A model generated the notes under the pieces. That model was not told the DNA's origin and ran no database searches. It saw only the letters and a list, made by a program, of their open reading frames with translations. From contig NZ_BSQG01000013.1 of NCBI RefSeq assembly GCF_030268225.1, forward strand, positions 1-64,000: a DNA stretch of 64,000 nt, given 5' to 3'. This stretch comes from Nocardiopsis ansamitocini. GTDB taxonomy: Bacteria > Actinomycetota > Actinomycetes > Streptosporangiales > Streptosporangiaceae. The position numbers and the translations under genes are program-made. Shown here piece by piece: positions 42,983 through 52,727 of the stretch. Positions within the stretch are counted from its first letter, which is position 1. Each line of letters opens with the position of its first letter.

Positions 42983-43950
42983 CCGTCGAATCCCCGGGCG
43001 GGCCGGACACGTCCATGACCCCGGGCAGACCCCGCATGAGCCGTCGCGACCTGCGGTCCGTCGGCGTGTTCGTCGCCATCGCGTTCGCGCTCTCCTGGCT
43101 GGTCGCGCTCCCGCTCTGGTTCGGTGACGGGCTCGCCACCCCCTGGTTCCCCCTCGTGGCCATGGCCGTGATGGCGACCCCCGCGATCGCCGCCCTCGTC
43201 GTGGTGTTCTTCGTGGAACGGCCGCAGCAAAAGGCGTGGACGCTCGGGCTGTGGCCGTTGAGGCCGGTCCTGAGACTGCTCGGCTACTCCGCGCTGGGGA
43301 TCGTCGTGTCCATCGCCCTCGTCCTGGTGGCGCTTCCGGTCGGCGCGCTGCTGGGGGTCTACCCGGCCGATTTCGTGAACTTCTCCGCGTTCCAGCAGAC
43401 CCTGAACGCGCAAACGGGAGCGGCCGGCCTCCCCTTGTCGATCGGCGTGCTCGTCGCCCTCCAGGTCCTCCTGCTCCCCATGGCGGCGTTCATCAACCTC
43501 GTCCCGGCGCTCGGGGAGGAACTCGGGTGGCGCGGGTGGCTGCTCCCGAAACTGATGCCGCTCGGTACGCCCACGGCCCTCCTGGCCATGGGCGTGGTCT
43601 GGGGCCTGTGGCACGCTCCGCTCATCCTCCTCGGATACAACTACCCGGATGCGCCGGGCTGGCTCGCCCTGACCGCGATGGTCGGCATGTGCATCCCGAT
43701 CGGCGCGGTCTTCGGTTGGCTGCGGCTCCGGTCGGGATCCGTGTGGCCGGCGGCCCTCGCCCACGCCGCGTTCAACGGGGCCGGTGGGACCTACCTCCTT
43801 TTCGCACAGGCGGGAGAGCACATCGACACCACGCAGGCGACGATCCTCGGCTGGAGCGGGTGGATCGTGCCGCTCGTGTTCGTCGCGGCCCTCGTCGCCA
43901 TGGGGGAGTTCACCCCCGCGAAGCACCCCTCCGGCCCGGCGTCGAAGTAA
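42979..43950 (+). CDS. CPBP-family intramembrane glutamic endopeptidase
   Basis: A 323-residue membrane protease of the CAAX/Abi type with about eight hydrophobic segments. The catalytic motifs are all present: GEELGWRGWLLPKL (EExxxR-like), GVVWGLWHAPLILL (WxxH) and LAHAAFNGAGG (HxxxN). The GTG at 42979 overlaps the stop of the HTH-DUF3887 gene by four bases. Such proteases process prenylated or peptide substrates or give self-immunity to bacteriocins. Here the partner could be regulated by, or be a substrate of, the protease. Confidence 0.88.
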   Translation: MTVESPGGPDTSMTPGRPRMSRRDLRSVGVFVAIAFALSWLVALPLWFGDGLATPWFPLVAMAVMATPAIAALVVVFFVERPQQKAWTLGLWPLRPVLRLLGYSALGIVVSIALVLVALPVGALLGVYPADFVNFSAFQQTLNAQTGAAGLPLSIGVLVALQVLLLPMAAFINLVPALGEELGWRGWLLPKLMPLGTPTALLAMGVVWGLWHAPLILLGYNYPDAPGWLALTAMVGMCIPIGAVFGWLRLRSGSVWPAALAHAAFNGAGGTYLLFAQAGEHIDTTQATILGWSGWIVPLVFVAALVAMGEFTPAKHPSGPASK

Positions 43951-44041
43951 CCGGAGCATGACCGGGGCGCCGGCACAGCAGGTGAACGGTCGGCCCCTGG
44001 TCCGCGCAGGACCGCACGACGAAGAAAGAAGGAGAGTCCTC

Positions 44042-44404
44042 ATGAGCCGCAACCGAGTCACCGTGACCGACGGCCACCTGGTGGTCGAGCCGCTGGGCCT
44101 GGACAAGGCGTGGTCGTTCACGCGCCGCCTCCAGATCCCCCTCGCGCATGTGAGAGGCGCGTCCTTCGACCCGGACGTAATGCACGAACCCAAGGGGGTG
44201 CGCGCTCCCGGCCTCCACCTCCCCGGCAAACTGTCGGGCACTTTCCACGCCAAAGGAAAGAAGAACTTCTGGAACGTCTCCGGGGACGGACCCGCCATCG
44301 TCGTCGGGCTCGACTCCACCGAACGCTTCGACCGCCTCATCCTCACGGTCGACGACCCGGCCGAGGTCATCGATACCATCAACAGCGCCCTCGGCGCCCG
44401 CTGA
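44042..44404 (+). CDS. Small PH-domain-like protein of unknown function
   Basis: A 120-residue soluble protein. It is mostly beta strands ending in a helix: VTVTDGHLVVEPLGLDKAWS, LQIPLAHVRGASFDPDVM, GKLSGTFHAKGKKNFWNVSG, and VDDPAEVIDTINSAL. This arrangement recalls bacterial PH-like domains found in stress proteins. GGAG lies ten bases before ATG 44042. It follows the protease by 91 bases on the same strand and may be part of its transcript. Confidence 0.7.
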   Translation: MSRNRVTVTDGHLVVEPLGLDKAWSFTRRLQIPLAHVRGASFDPDVMHEPKGVRAPGLHLPGKLSGTFHAKGKKNFWNVSGDGPAIVVGLDSTERFDRLILTVDDPAEVIDTINSALGAR

Positions 44405-44570
44405 TCACCACGGTGAGGCCAGAGGGGCAGCGCCCCGGCCCGTCGAAGGCCCACACTCGCATCGGACGCCGCCTCTGCCCCAGATCTCTGCGTGGCGATG
44501 GGACCGGGGGAGCGGCCCCCGCGGCCGGAGGGGGTGGCGAGTCGTCAACCGGCTCCCCACCCCCCGGCGG

Positions 44571-44924
44571 TCAACGCCCGGCGTCTTCTTGAGGCTCGGT
44601 CCTCGACCTGCCCGGGATGAGCTTGAGGCCGATGACCGAGGCGATGATCCCGGCGATGAACACGACCTTGCCCACCGAGACGCTTTCGGTTCCGGTGGCC
44701 ATCGCGTAGGTCACGGTCAGCGCGGCGCCGATGCCGACCCACACCGCGTAGGCGGTGCCGATGGGAATGTGCTTCACCGCCCACCCCAGGCCGAGCATGC
44801 TCACGGCCAAGGCGCCGAGGAACACGAGGGTCGGGCCCGTCTCGGTGAACCCGTTCGACATGCCCAGGGCCGTGGCCCAGACGGCTTCGAAAACGGCGCT
44901 GACCAGCAGAACGATCCACGGCAT
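44571..44924 (-). CDS. SMR-family exporter subunit (SugE/Gdx-like), second of a pair
   Basis: A 117-residue four-helix membrane protein of the small multidrug resistance family. The membrane glutamate is in WIVLLVSAVFEAVWATALGM (about residue 13), and the family block GTAYAVWVGIGAALTVTYAM follows. The tail is longer and more polar than usual. Its ATG begins one base after the stop of the other SMR gene, so they are co-translated. Paired SMR proteins form opposite-facing heterodimers; quaternary amines or guanidinium-like ions are typical cargoes. Confidence 0.92.
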   Translation of the reverse strand: MPWIVLLVSAVFEAVWATALGMSNGFTETGPTLVFLGALAVSMLGLGWAVKHIPIGTAYAVWVGIGAALTVTYAMATGTESVSVGKVVFIAGIIASVIGLKLIPGRSRTEPQEDAGR

Positions 44925-44925
44925 G

Positions 44926-45240
44926 TCAGCTCACCACCTTGAGGCCGACGACGGAGCCGACCAGCAGGAGCAGGAGCAGCGCCCGCGCCAGGGTCGCCCT
45001 TTCCTGGCCGGTGACAAATCCCCACACCACGGTCAGGGTCGCGCCGATGCCGACCCAGACCGCATAGGCCGTGCCGGTGGGAAGGTCGAGCATCGCGTAG
45101 GCCAGACCTGCCAGGCTCAGCGGCAGGGCGACGAAGAAGAGAACGGTGGGACGCCACCGTTTGAACCCTTGGGAGGCCGAGAGCGCTACGGCCCACACCG
45201 CCTCCAACATGCCCGAGGCGACGAGCAGGAACCACGACAT
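44926..45240 (-). CDS. SMR-family exporter subunit (SugE/Gdx-like), first of a pair
   Basis: A 104-residue four-helix transporter: SWFLLVASGMLEAVWAVALS with the key glutamate, LPTGTAYAVWVGIGATLTVV, and LLLLLVGSVVGLKVVS at the end. The ATG at 45240 is chosen over an upstream start because GGAG is seven bases before it. It heads the pair. The sequence G-W-motif pattern is closer to SugE/Gdx than to EmrE, but the ligand is not certain. No guanidine riboswitch could be recognised upstream. Confidence 0.92.
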   Translation of the reverse strand: MSWFLLVASGMLEAVWAVALSASQGFKRWRPTVLFFVALPLSLAGLAYAMLDLPTGTAYAVWVGIGATLTVVWGFVTGQERATLARALLLLLLVGSVVGLKVVS

Positions 45241-45541
45241 GACAGAACTCCTCATGAGTCAGTCTTGTCGTGGTGCGGGTACTGCTCCCTCGTCCGCGGG
45301 CCCACGTGCCGGGCCCCACCGGTGACTGTACAACACCAGGTCAGCACAATGCTGTGACGTCGATCTCCATGCGGTGCCTCCCGGCCTCGCCATCCGGCGG
45401 TGTTGCACCCGCCTTCACCGGACAGGCCGCCCGCCACCGCCCTGCTTCGCCGCCGATTCCGGTCGCGCTTGCCGAAAGGGCGCGCCGACACGGTTCGACC
45501 CGCCCCCGAGGGGGCGAACGGTGACTACCTAGACTCCGTTC
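45241..45541. promoter_or_regulatory. Divergent intergenic region with a short palindrome
   Basis: About 300 bases between the SMR pair and the flavoprotein gene. CAGCACAATGCTG at 45342-45354 is a perfect inverted repeat (CAGCA-3-TGCTG), about 100 bases upstream of the first SMR gene, and could be a regulator site. Nothing else seen. Confidence 0.35.
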
Positions 45542-46081
45542 ATGACGACCCCCCGTACGCGCGAGTTGTATCTGACGATGGCGGCAGCGGGCATTCCCCG
45601 TTCCTCGGTGGAACTGGTGCGGTCGGCCCAGGAGGCCGGCTGGAACGTGACCGTTCTGTGCACGCCGGACGGGACCCGGTTCCACGACCTCGAAGCCATC
45701 GAGGACCTCACCGGTGAACCGGTGCGGGTGGCCTACCGCGCCCCGGGGACGGGCAAGAGCCTGCCGCCCCCCGATGCTCTCCTGGCCTGCCCGTTCACTT
45801 TCAACTCGGTGAACAAGTTCGCCAACGGCATCGCCGACAACTTCGTCGTTTCCCTGATGTGCGAGATGGCCGGGTACGGGGTGCCGATGCTGGTCGTGCC
45901 CAATGTCGGCCCCCAGTTGGCGCGCCACCCCGCCTTCTCGGCCAGCCTCGCCACTTTGGGACGAATGGGGGTGGACGTGTTCTTCGACGCCGATGCCCCG
46001 CAGGGCGAACGCCTGCCGTCCTGGGAGCGCGTGATCGAACGCCTTGGCCGGCTCGGCGCCGGTGAAGCTGGAGCGGGGTGA
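45542..46081 (+). CDS. HFCD-family flavoprotein (PPC decarboxylase-like)
   Basis: A 179-residue Rossmann-like FMN protein of the homo-oligomeric flavin Cys decarboxylase family. ELYLTMAAAGIPRSSVELVR opens the fold, and the conserved loop is LLACPFTFNSVNKFANGIAD, which in the family binds FMN and begins the substrate clamp. MLVVPNVGPQLARHPAFSAS is the later conserved block. Members decarboxylate cysteine groups in coenzyme A and lantibiotic pathways, but many stand-alone actinomycete copies, like this one, have no known role. Confidence 0.82.
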   Translation: MTTPRTRELYLTMAAAGIPRSSVELVRSAQEAGWNVTVLCTPDGTRFHDLEAIEDLTGEPVRVAYRAPGTGKSLPPPDALLACPFTFNSVNKFANGIADNFVVSLMCEMAGYGVPMLVVPNVGPQLARHPAFSASLATLGRMGVDVFFDADAPQGERLPSWERVIERLGRLGAGEAGAG

Positions 46082-46357
46082 CTTCGACGGCACCGTTTCA
46101 GGGGTTCCCGTCGGCATCGTCGCCCAGGGTTTCGTGCTTGCCTTCAGGCCGTTCGAGCCCTCTTCCCCGGCAGGCTTTATCCGCCGTGTTCTCCGATGGG
46201 AATCGGCCCGGTAGTCGGAGTCGGGTTTCACCTGCCTGGTCGATTTGCATCGATCCCGTAGTGGAGTAAAGAAAGCGTGCTTTCGTGTCGAATTTTCTTT
46301 TCTCGACAAGTGAATGAAATGGGGGTTGCCCGCTGGTAGAGTCCCAGGTCATTAAGG
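46082..46357 (+). promoter_or_regulatory. Leader region of CRISPR array 3
   Basis: About 275 bases. The last 20 or so bases (GTCCCAGGTCATTAAGG) match the leader ends of arrays 1 and 2 in CCAGGTCATTAA. The preceding 100 bases are AT-rich, as expected of a leader. No gene seen. Confidence 0.6.
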
Positions 46358-46740
46358 GTGCTCCCCGCGCACGCGGGGATGGTCCGCAGAGGCAGGCTCC
46401 TCCGCCTGCGAGGATGTTGTGCTCCCCGCGCACGCGGGGATGGTCCCCGATCCGCGGCGTGGCCAGGGGCGGGGTCGTGGTGCTCCCCGCGCACGCGGGG
46501 ATGGTCCCTCCGCGATATCGAACCCCGTCTCCTCAGCCGGGTGCTCCCCGCGCACGCGGGGATGGTCCGAAACAGGCGGCGAGCCGTCCGGTATCTCCGG
46601 GGTGCTCCCCGCGCACGCGGGGATGGTCCCCTCGCCGCCCGCTAACCCCCTGCATCTATCTCGTGCTCCCCGCGCACGCGGGGGTGGTCTGGGCCGGAGC
46701 GCGAACTCCGGCCCTCACAAGTGGTGCTCCCCGCGCGCGA
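46358..46740 (+). CRISPR. Type I-E CRISPR array 3, six repeats plus a truncated one
   Basis: Repeats begin GTGCTCCCCGCG and end GCGGGGATGGTCC, differing from arrays 1 and 2 at GTG[CT/AG] and GATGG[T/A]CC. They start at 46358, 46419, 46480, 46541, 46602 and 46663, all 61 bases apart. The sixth is altered near its 3' end (GGGGGTGGTCT). A seventh begins at 46724 and breaks off after GTGCTCCCCGCGC, a few bases from the end of the decarboxylase gene. Orientation is the same as the other arrays. Confidence 0.97.
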
Positions 46741-46746
46741 CTCAGT

Positions 46747-48087
<1,341 letters not shown>

Positions 48088-48088
48088 T

Positions 48089-48124
48089 CATTTGTTTGGC
48101 CTATTGAACTAGGCCGAACAAATG
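48089..48124. promoter_or_regulatory. Long inverted repeat, operator of the dgdA region
   Basis: CATTTGTTTGGCCTA at 48089-48103 and TAGGCCGAACAAATG at 48110-48124 are inverted copies with one mismatch and a 6-base centre. A related half-site, GTTTGGGCCTA, follows at about 48138. The site lies 35 bases upstream of dgdA and 105 bases before the GntR gene, where it would control both. Confidence 0.8.
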
Positions 48125-48229
48125 GGGGTCAAGACCGTTTGGGCCTAGCAAAATATCGGGCCACGAGCGCGGACACGGGGATAGCTACAATAGGTCGATC
48201 GCGTTCGGCGGAGGGGGAAGTGGGAACCG

Positions 48230-49180
48230 GTGGACAACATACAGCTGGTCCGTCACTCCGACGTGCCCGTCTACCGCCAGATCGTCACCCAGCTGTCGTT
48301 CATGATCGAGGCGGGCGATCTGACTGCGGGGCAGGCGCTTCCCAGTGCCCGGCTGCTGGCCGACAACCTGCACATCAATCGCAACACCGTGGCCCGCGCC
48401 TACCTGGAGCTGAGCAAGATTGGCCTAGTCGAAGGCCGTGGGCGCAGTGGGACGATCGTGGTGGGCCCCGACCCCGCGCGGGAGGGCTCGCCGGCCCGCG
48501 ACCGGGCCCGAACGGTCTTGGAGGCGGCAACCAGGGAATGCATCGACCTCGGCCTGTCCGTCGCCGAGATCCAGACGCTCGTGACGAGCCTCGCCCTGCG
48601 CGCCGAGGAGGACCTCCTCAAGGTCTCCTTCGTCGAGTGCAACGCCGACCGGGCATGGTACTTCGCGAGCGAACTCGAAGAACACATCGGCCTCGCGGTG
48701 AAACCGCTCGTGCTCGGGGAGTTCGAACCAGAAGGCGAACAGGCCGATCTCGTCCTGACCACGTTCTTCCACCTGGCCGAGGTCCGCGGGCTATGGCGCC
48801 GCACGGACACCGACGTCGTCGCGATCGTCGTCGCACCCCACGTGCAGACGCTGGTCCGGATCGCCTCGGTCGCCAAGGATCGAACGGTCGGCATCTGGTA
48901 CTCCACCGACGAACAGGCCCTCAGCATCCAGGACTCGCTGGTGCAGTCGGGGATCACCAACATCACGGTCCTCCACGGCACCGGTGACGAGGACATCGAA
49001 GGCACCGACCTCGTCGTGATCCCCAGCGAGATGCCCCAGCTGAAGTCCCGCCTCGACGGACGGGTCGACGTCATCGAGTTCGGCAACGTGCTGGACACCG
49101 CGTCGATCCGCATGGTGGCCGAGGTCGTCGGCGACATGCAGGCCGCCAAGCGCAGCGGCGCGTACGGCTCGCTCGCGTGA
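48230..49180 (+). CDS. GntR-family regulator with an uncommon ligand domain
   Basis: A 316-residue regulator. The GntR HTH is at residues 8-75 (VPVYRQIVTQLSFMIEAGDL, LLADNLHINRNTVARAYLEL). The remaining ~230 residues match neither the FCD, UTRA nor MocR aminotransferase domains; they read like a periplasmic-binding-like alpha/beta fold (DLVLTTFFHLAEVRGLW, VGIWYSTDEQALSIQDSLVQ). It starts at GTG 48230 and is divergent from dgdA across a long inverted repeat. A role as dialkylglycine-responsive regulator is inferred. Confidence 0.87.
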   Translation: MDNIQLVRHSDVPVYRQIVTQLSFMIEAGDLTAGQALPSARLLADNLHINRNTVARAYLELSKIGLVEGRGRSGTIVVGPDPAREGSPARDRARTVLEAATRECIDLGLSVAEIQTLVTSLALRAEEDLLKVSFVECNADRAWYFASELEEHIGLAVKPLVLGEFEPEGEQADLVLTTFFHLAEVRGLWRRTDTDVVAIVVAPHVQTLVRIASVAKDRTVGIWYSTDEQALSIQDSLVQSGITNITVLHGTGDEDIEGTDLVVIPSEMPQLKSRLDGRVDVIEFGNVLDTASIRMVAEVVGDMQAAKRSGAYGSLA

Positions 49181-49445
49181 CGCGGCGGACCTGACGGCCG
49201 CGTGCCCGACCGCCCCTGGTCCCGCGGGGTCCCCGCCGTCGTCGAGCGACGGTCCGCGCGGTGGAGCCGGAGGGTCCGTTTGCACGGGGGAACGGCTGGA
49301 CCGTGTCCCGAATCCGCAGGCGGCACACGGTAGGGCGGCCGACCCCTCCTGTCCTGAGGCCCGCCCCGCCGGGAGAACCCGCCCCCGACCGGGTACACGG
49401 AGGATGAGGGTGAGTGCTGCCGCGAGCGGAGAAGAGGGAACCGCC

Positions 49446-50321
49446 ATGACCATTGTCGTCACCACCCCCACCGGGCACGTCGGTTCGCGCGTCGTCCAAC
49501 TGCTCGTACAGGCCGGTGTCCGGCCGCGGGTGCTCGTGCGGGACCCCGCGCGGCTGGCCGCCGATGTGCGGGACCGGGTCGACGTGCACCGGGGGGACCT
49601 CACCGACGCCGCCTTCGTCCGTGCCGCCGTCGCGGGCGCGCGTTCGGTCTTCTGGGTGGACCCCACCCCGCACACCGCCGCCGACCCCGTCGGGACCTCG
49701 CAGCGCACCGCGTCCGCCGTCGCGGAAGCCGCCCGGGACGGCGACGTCGCACGACTCGTCCTGTTGAGCAGCGTGGGGGCCGAGAAACGGAACGGAGCCG
49801 GCCACATCGACGGCCTTGCCAGGATCGAGGAGCAGTTCGACGCCACCGGCGCAGCCGTGCTCCACCTGCGCTGCGGCTACTTCTTCACGAACCTGCTGCT
49901 CGACCTCGACGGACTGCGGGCGGGCGTGGTGACCTCCGCGGCCGATCCCGCCCGGCCCCGGCCGTGGGTGGCCCCGCGCGACATCGGGGACGTCGTCGCG
50001 GCCCGGCTCCTGAACGACACCTGGGGCGGACGCGTGGTGCAGGCCGTGCACGGCCCCGAGGACCTCAGCGACGTCCGGGTCGCCGACATCCTCGGCGACG
50101 CCCTCGGCCGACCGATCCGGACCGAGACCGTCACCGACGACGACGTCCGCGACTCGCTGCGCTCGGTGGGCCTGCCGCCCGGCGCGGTGGAGGGAATCGT
50201 CGGGATGACCGCCGGAACACGCGGTCTCGTCCCCGAACAGCCCCGCGACGCCACCACCACGACCCCCACCACGCTGGCGGGCTGGGCATACGACACCCTG
50301 CGTCCGTTGCTCGCCGGATGA
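49446..50321 (+). CDS. NAD(P)H-binding NmrA-like protein
   Basis: A 291-residue atypical SDR. The cofactor loop is TIVVTTPTGHVGSRVVQLLV at the N-terminus, followed by PRVLVRDPARL, GARSVFWVDPTPHT and VLLSSVGAEKRNGAGHIDG. The sequence lacks the classic YxxxK pair, as in NmrA/quinone-sensing relatives. ATG 49446 follows GAGGGA. It stands between the GntR gene and a convergent small gene. Function is unknown; a redox sensor or quinone reductase are the usual options. Confidence 0.82.
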   Translation: MTIVVTTPTGHVGSRVVQLLVQAGVRPRVLVRDPARLAADVRDRVDVHRGDLTDAAFVRAAVAGARSVFWVDPTPHTAADPVGTSQRTASAVAEAARDGDVARLVLLSSVGAEKRNGAGHIDGLARIEEQFDATGAAVLHLRCGYFFTNLLLDLDGLRAGVVTSAADPARPRPWVAPRDIGDVVAARLLNDTWGGRVVQAVHGPEDLSDVRVADILGDALGRPIRTETVTDDDVRDSLRSVGLPPGAVEGIVGMTAGTRGLVPEQPRDATTTTPTTLAGWAYDTLRPLLAG

Positions 50322-50352
50322 CCGGGGCAGCCCCCGTCGCCCCGAGCCGCCC

Positions 50353-50754
50353 CTAGAACGGTCCGGGGGCGTCCACCTTGATACCGCGGGCCTCCAAGGC
50401 GGCGCGGTCGGCCTCGGACAGCGGGGCGACCGACCACACCTCCGTGAGGTTGGGGAGCTTGACCGACTCCCCGTAGCCGGTGACGTCGAAGGAGTCGTCC
50501 TCACCGTCCCAATACGGGGTGATCACCTGGTAGACCTCGTTTCCGCCATCGAAGTTTAACGTCTCCACGTTCGCCACCTGCTCGGACGTGAGCCGCAGTG
50601 CGGTGAAGTAGGCCACCGCCTCGGGAAGCGGGACGCAGGCGTAGATGTTTTCCGGGTCGGGAAACGTCGGGAACTCCAGGAGCCCCTTGTGCATCAGCTC
50701 CTCGACCACGAGCAGTTTGAAGTTGAGCTCCTCGAACTCCACGAACTCCGCCAC
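50353..50754 (-). CDS. DUF6892-like small protein
   Basis: A 133-residue acidic protein of unknown function. It begins FVEFEELNFKLLVVEELMHK, continues VPLPEAVAYFTALRLTSEQV and VETLNFDGGNEVYQVITPYW, and ends with LSEADRAALEARGI. The FDGGNEVYQVI-P-W-G pattern is what I associate with DUF6892. The GTG at 50754 is chosen for the ribosome binding site before it. Context gives no clue. Confidence 0.65.
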   Translation of the reverse strand: MAEFVEFEELNFKLLVVEELMHKGLLEFPTFPDPENIYACVPLPEAVAYFTALRLTSEQVANVETLNFDGGNEVYQVITPYWDGEDDSFDVTGYGESVKLPNLTEVWSVAPLSEADRAALEARGIKVDAPGPF

Positions 50755-50835
50755 AGGTTCCCGCCCTTCAGTACACGCCGTGACCGGCGCGGATCGTCAG
50801 TGGCCCCACTGTAGGGACGGGTGGGGACAGACCGG

Positions 50836-51981
50836 TCACCACTCGGCGAAGGAGCCGTCGTCGTGGCGCCACACCGGGCCGCGCCAGTCGGGGGCCGAGC
50901 CGTCGGCCGCGCGTACTCGCGCCTCGTCCACCTCGATGCCCAGGCCCGGCGCGGTGGGCCGGTCGATGTGGCCGTCGCGGAACGCGAACACCTCGGGGTC
51001 GGCCAGGTAGTCCAGGACCTCGGCCCCCTTGTTGTAGTGGATGCCGATGCTCTGTTCCTGGATGAGGAAGTTGGGGGTGGCGAAGGCGACCTGGAGACTG
51101 GCCGCCAGGGAGACCGGTCCCAGGGGGCAGTGCGGGGCGAGCTGGACGTCGTAGACCTCGGCCAGGGACGCGATGCGGCGCACCTCGGAGATGCCGCCGG
51201 CGTGGGAGAGGTCGGGCTGGGCCACGGCGATCCCGGCTTGGAGCGCGGGGAGGAAGTCGGCGCGGGAGAACAGCCGCTCGCCGGTGGCGACGGGCACCGT
51301 GGTCGAACGCGTCACCTCGCCCAGCAGGTGGGTGTGCTCGGGCAGCACCGGCTCCTCCACGAACAGCGGACGCAGCGGCGCCAGGTGCGGGATGGCCTGG
51401 CGGGCGTTGGCCGTGGTGAAGCGGCCGTGGAAGTCCACCGCGAAGTCGCGGTCGTCGCCGAGCGCCGCGCGCGCCGCCGCGGCGCGCCGCACCATCAGGT
51501 CGATGTCGCGGACGGTGGCCAGCCGGTTCATCCGCCCGGAGGCGTTCATCTTCACCGCGGTGAAACCGGCCTCGACCTGCGCGGCGACCGACTCTCCGAC
51601 GTCACCGGGCTCGTCGCCGCCCACCCAGCTGTAGGCGCGCACCCTGTCGCGGACGGGCCCGCCCAGCATGACGTGCACGGGCACGCCCAGATGCTTGCCC
51701 GCGATGTCCCACAGCGCTTGGTCCAGGCCGGCGACCGCGCTGGAGAGCACGGGCCCGCCCCGGTAGAACGACGCCTTCGTCATCAACTGCCAGTGGTCCT
51801 CCACCCGCAGCGGGTCGCGGCCGACGAGCAGTTCGGCGAGTTCGTGCACGGCGGTGCGCACGGTCGCCGCGCGTCCCTCCACGACGGGCTCGCCCCAGCC
51901 CACGACCCCGTCGTCGGTCTCCACCCGGCACAGCAGCCAGCGGGGTGGGACGGCGAAGGTCTCGACACGGGTGATCTTCAC
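50836..51981 (-). CDS. dgoD: D-galactonate dehydratase-like enolase-superfamily enzyme
   Basis: A 381-residue mandelate racemase/enolase-fold acid-sugar dehydratase. It would turn galactonate into 2-keto-3-deoxygalactonate. Catalytic parts are AVKMNASGRM (lysine region), FAVDFHGRFT (first metal Asp), LFVEEPVLPEH (second ligand), VATGERLFSR (third ligand) and QLAPHCPLGPVSLAA with the dehydratase histidine. YNKGAEVLDYLADPEVF is also typical. GTG 51981 follows GAGGAG. It is the last of an SDR-GntR-dehydratase operon. Its product is the substrate of dgoK at 16.8-17.9 kb, which supports the galactonate call. Confidence 0.9.
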   Translation of the reverse strand: MKITRVETFAVPPRWLLCRVETDDGVVGWGEPVVEGRAATVRTAVHELAELLVGRDPLRVEDHWQLMTKASFYRGGPVLSSAVAGLDQALWDIAGKHLGVPVHVMLGGPVRDRVRAYSWVGGDEPGDVGESVAAQVEAGFTAVKMNASGRMNRLATVRDIDLMVRRAAAARAALGDDRDFAVDFHGRFTTANARQAIPHLAPLRPLFVEEPVLPEHTHLLGEVTRSTTVPVATGERLFSRADFLPALQAGIAVAQPDLSHAGGISEVRRIASLAEVYDVQLAPHCPLGPVSLAASLQVAFATPNFLIQEQSIGIHYNKGAEVLDYLADPEVFAFRDGHIDRPTAPGLGIEVDEARVRAADGSAPDWRGPVWRHDDGSFAEW

Positions 51982-51992
51982 GCGGGCGCTCC

Positions 51993-52697
51993 TCAGAAGG
52001 GGTCAGTGGTGAGGTGTTCGGCGTCGGCCGCAGCCGAGGCCAGCAGGCTGAGCATCGCGATCTCGGCGGCGTCGGGGTTGCCCGACCGGACCGCGTCCAC
52101 GACCGCCCGGTGACTGGGGATCGGGTCGGCGTGCGGGGCCGCCGAGTGCACGAGGACGTCGCGTTCGAGCAGCCCCGGCTCCAGGGCGATGTCCATGCGT
52201 GCCAGCAGTTCGTTGCCGGAGGCGGCCAGGAGCGCCCGGTGAAAGGCCAGGTCGGCCAATGCGTGCTCCAGGGGGTCGCCGAGGGTGGCCGCCATGGCGG
52301 CCAGGGCCTCCTCCAGGACCGCGAGGTCGGCCTCCGTGCGGCGCGTCGCCGCATGGCGCACCGCCGCGGGCTCCACCACCTCGCGCAGTTCGCCGAGGTC
52401 GCGGATCAGCCGGGCGGTCGCCCCGCTGCGCATCTGCCAGCGCAGCACGTCGGCGTCCAGCAGGTTCCACGCCGAGCGCGGGCGCACGAACGTCCCGCGC
52501 TTCTGGCGGGCGTCGAGCAGTCCTTTGGCGGTCAGCACCTTGACGGCTTCGCGCAGTGCGCTCAGCCCCACGCCCAGCTCGGTGCCCAGCGCGGGCAGGT
52601 CCAGGACCGCGCCCTCGGGGGGTGTGCCGGCCAGGATGCGCCGGCCCAGCAGTTCGACGGTGCGGCCGTGGACGCCTCGGCCTCGATAGGAGGGCAT
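51993..52697 (-). CDS. FadR/GntR-family regulator with FCD domain
   Basis: A 234-residue regulator. The winged helix is at residues 10-75 (VELLGRRILAGTPPEGAVLD, ELGVGLSALREAVKVLTAKG, RQKRGTFVRPRSAWNLLDAD). The helical FCD effector domain follows (LIRDLGELREVVEPAAVRHA, ALADLAFHRALLAASGN, IPSHRAVVDAVRSGNPDAAE), with the metal-binding histidines of that fold. The WNLLDADVLRW block is typical of DgoR-like galactonate regulators. Eleven bases separate it from dgoD. Confidence 0.92.
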   Translation of the reverse strand: MPSYRGRGVHGRTVELLGRRILAGTPPEGAVLDLPALGTELGVGLSALREAVKVLTAKGLLDARQKRGTFVRPRSAWNLLDADVLRWQMRSGATARLIRDLGELREVVEPAAVRHAATRRTEADLAVLEEALAAMAATLGDPLEHALADLAFHRALLAASGNELLARMDIALEPGLLERDVLVHSAAPHADPIPSHRAVVDAVRSGNPDAAEIAMLSLLASAAADAEHLTTDPF

Positions 52698-52727
52698 GGA
52701 CTCTCGCTTCTCGTGTGGCGGGGGGCC

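Noticed and set aside
45241-45400. Possible guanidine riboswitch upstream of the SugE-like SMR pair
   Set aside because: ACGA occurs twice on the minus strand but is not presented in paired hairpin loops as in guanidine-II, and no guanidine-I or -III core could be traced.
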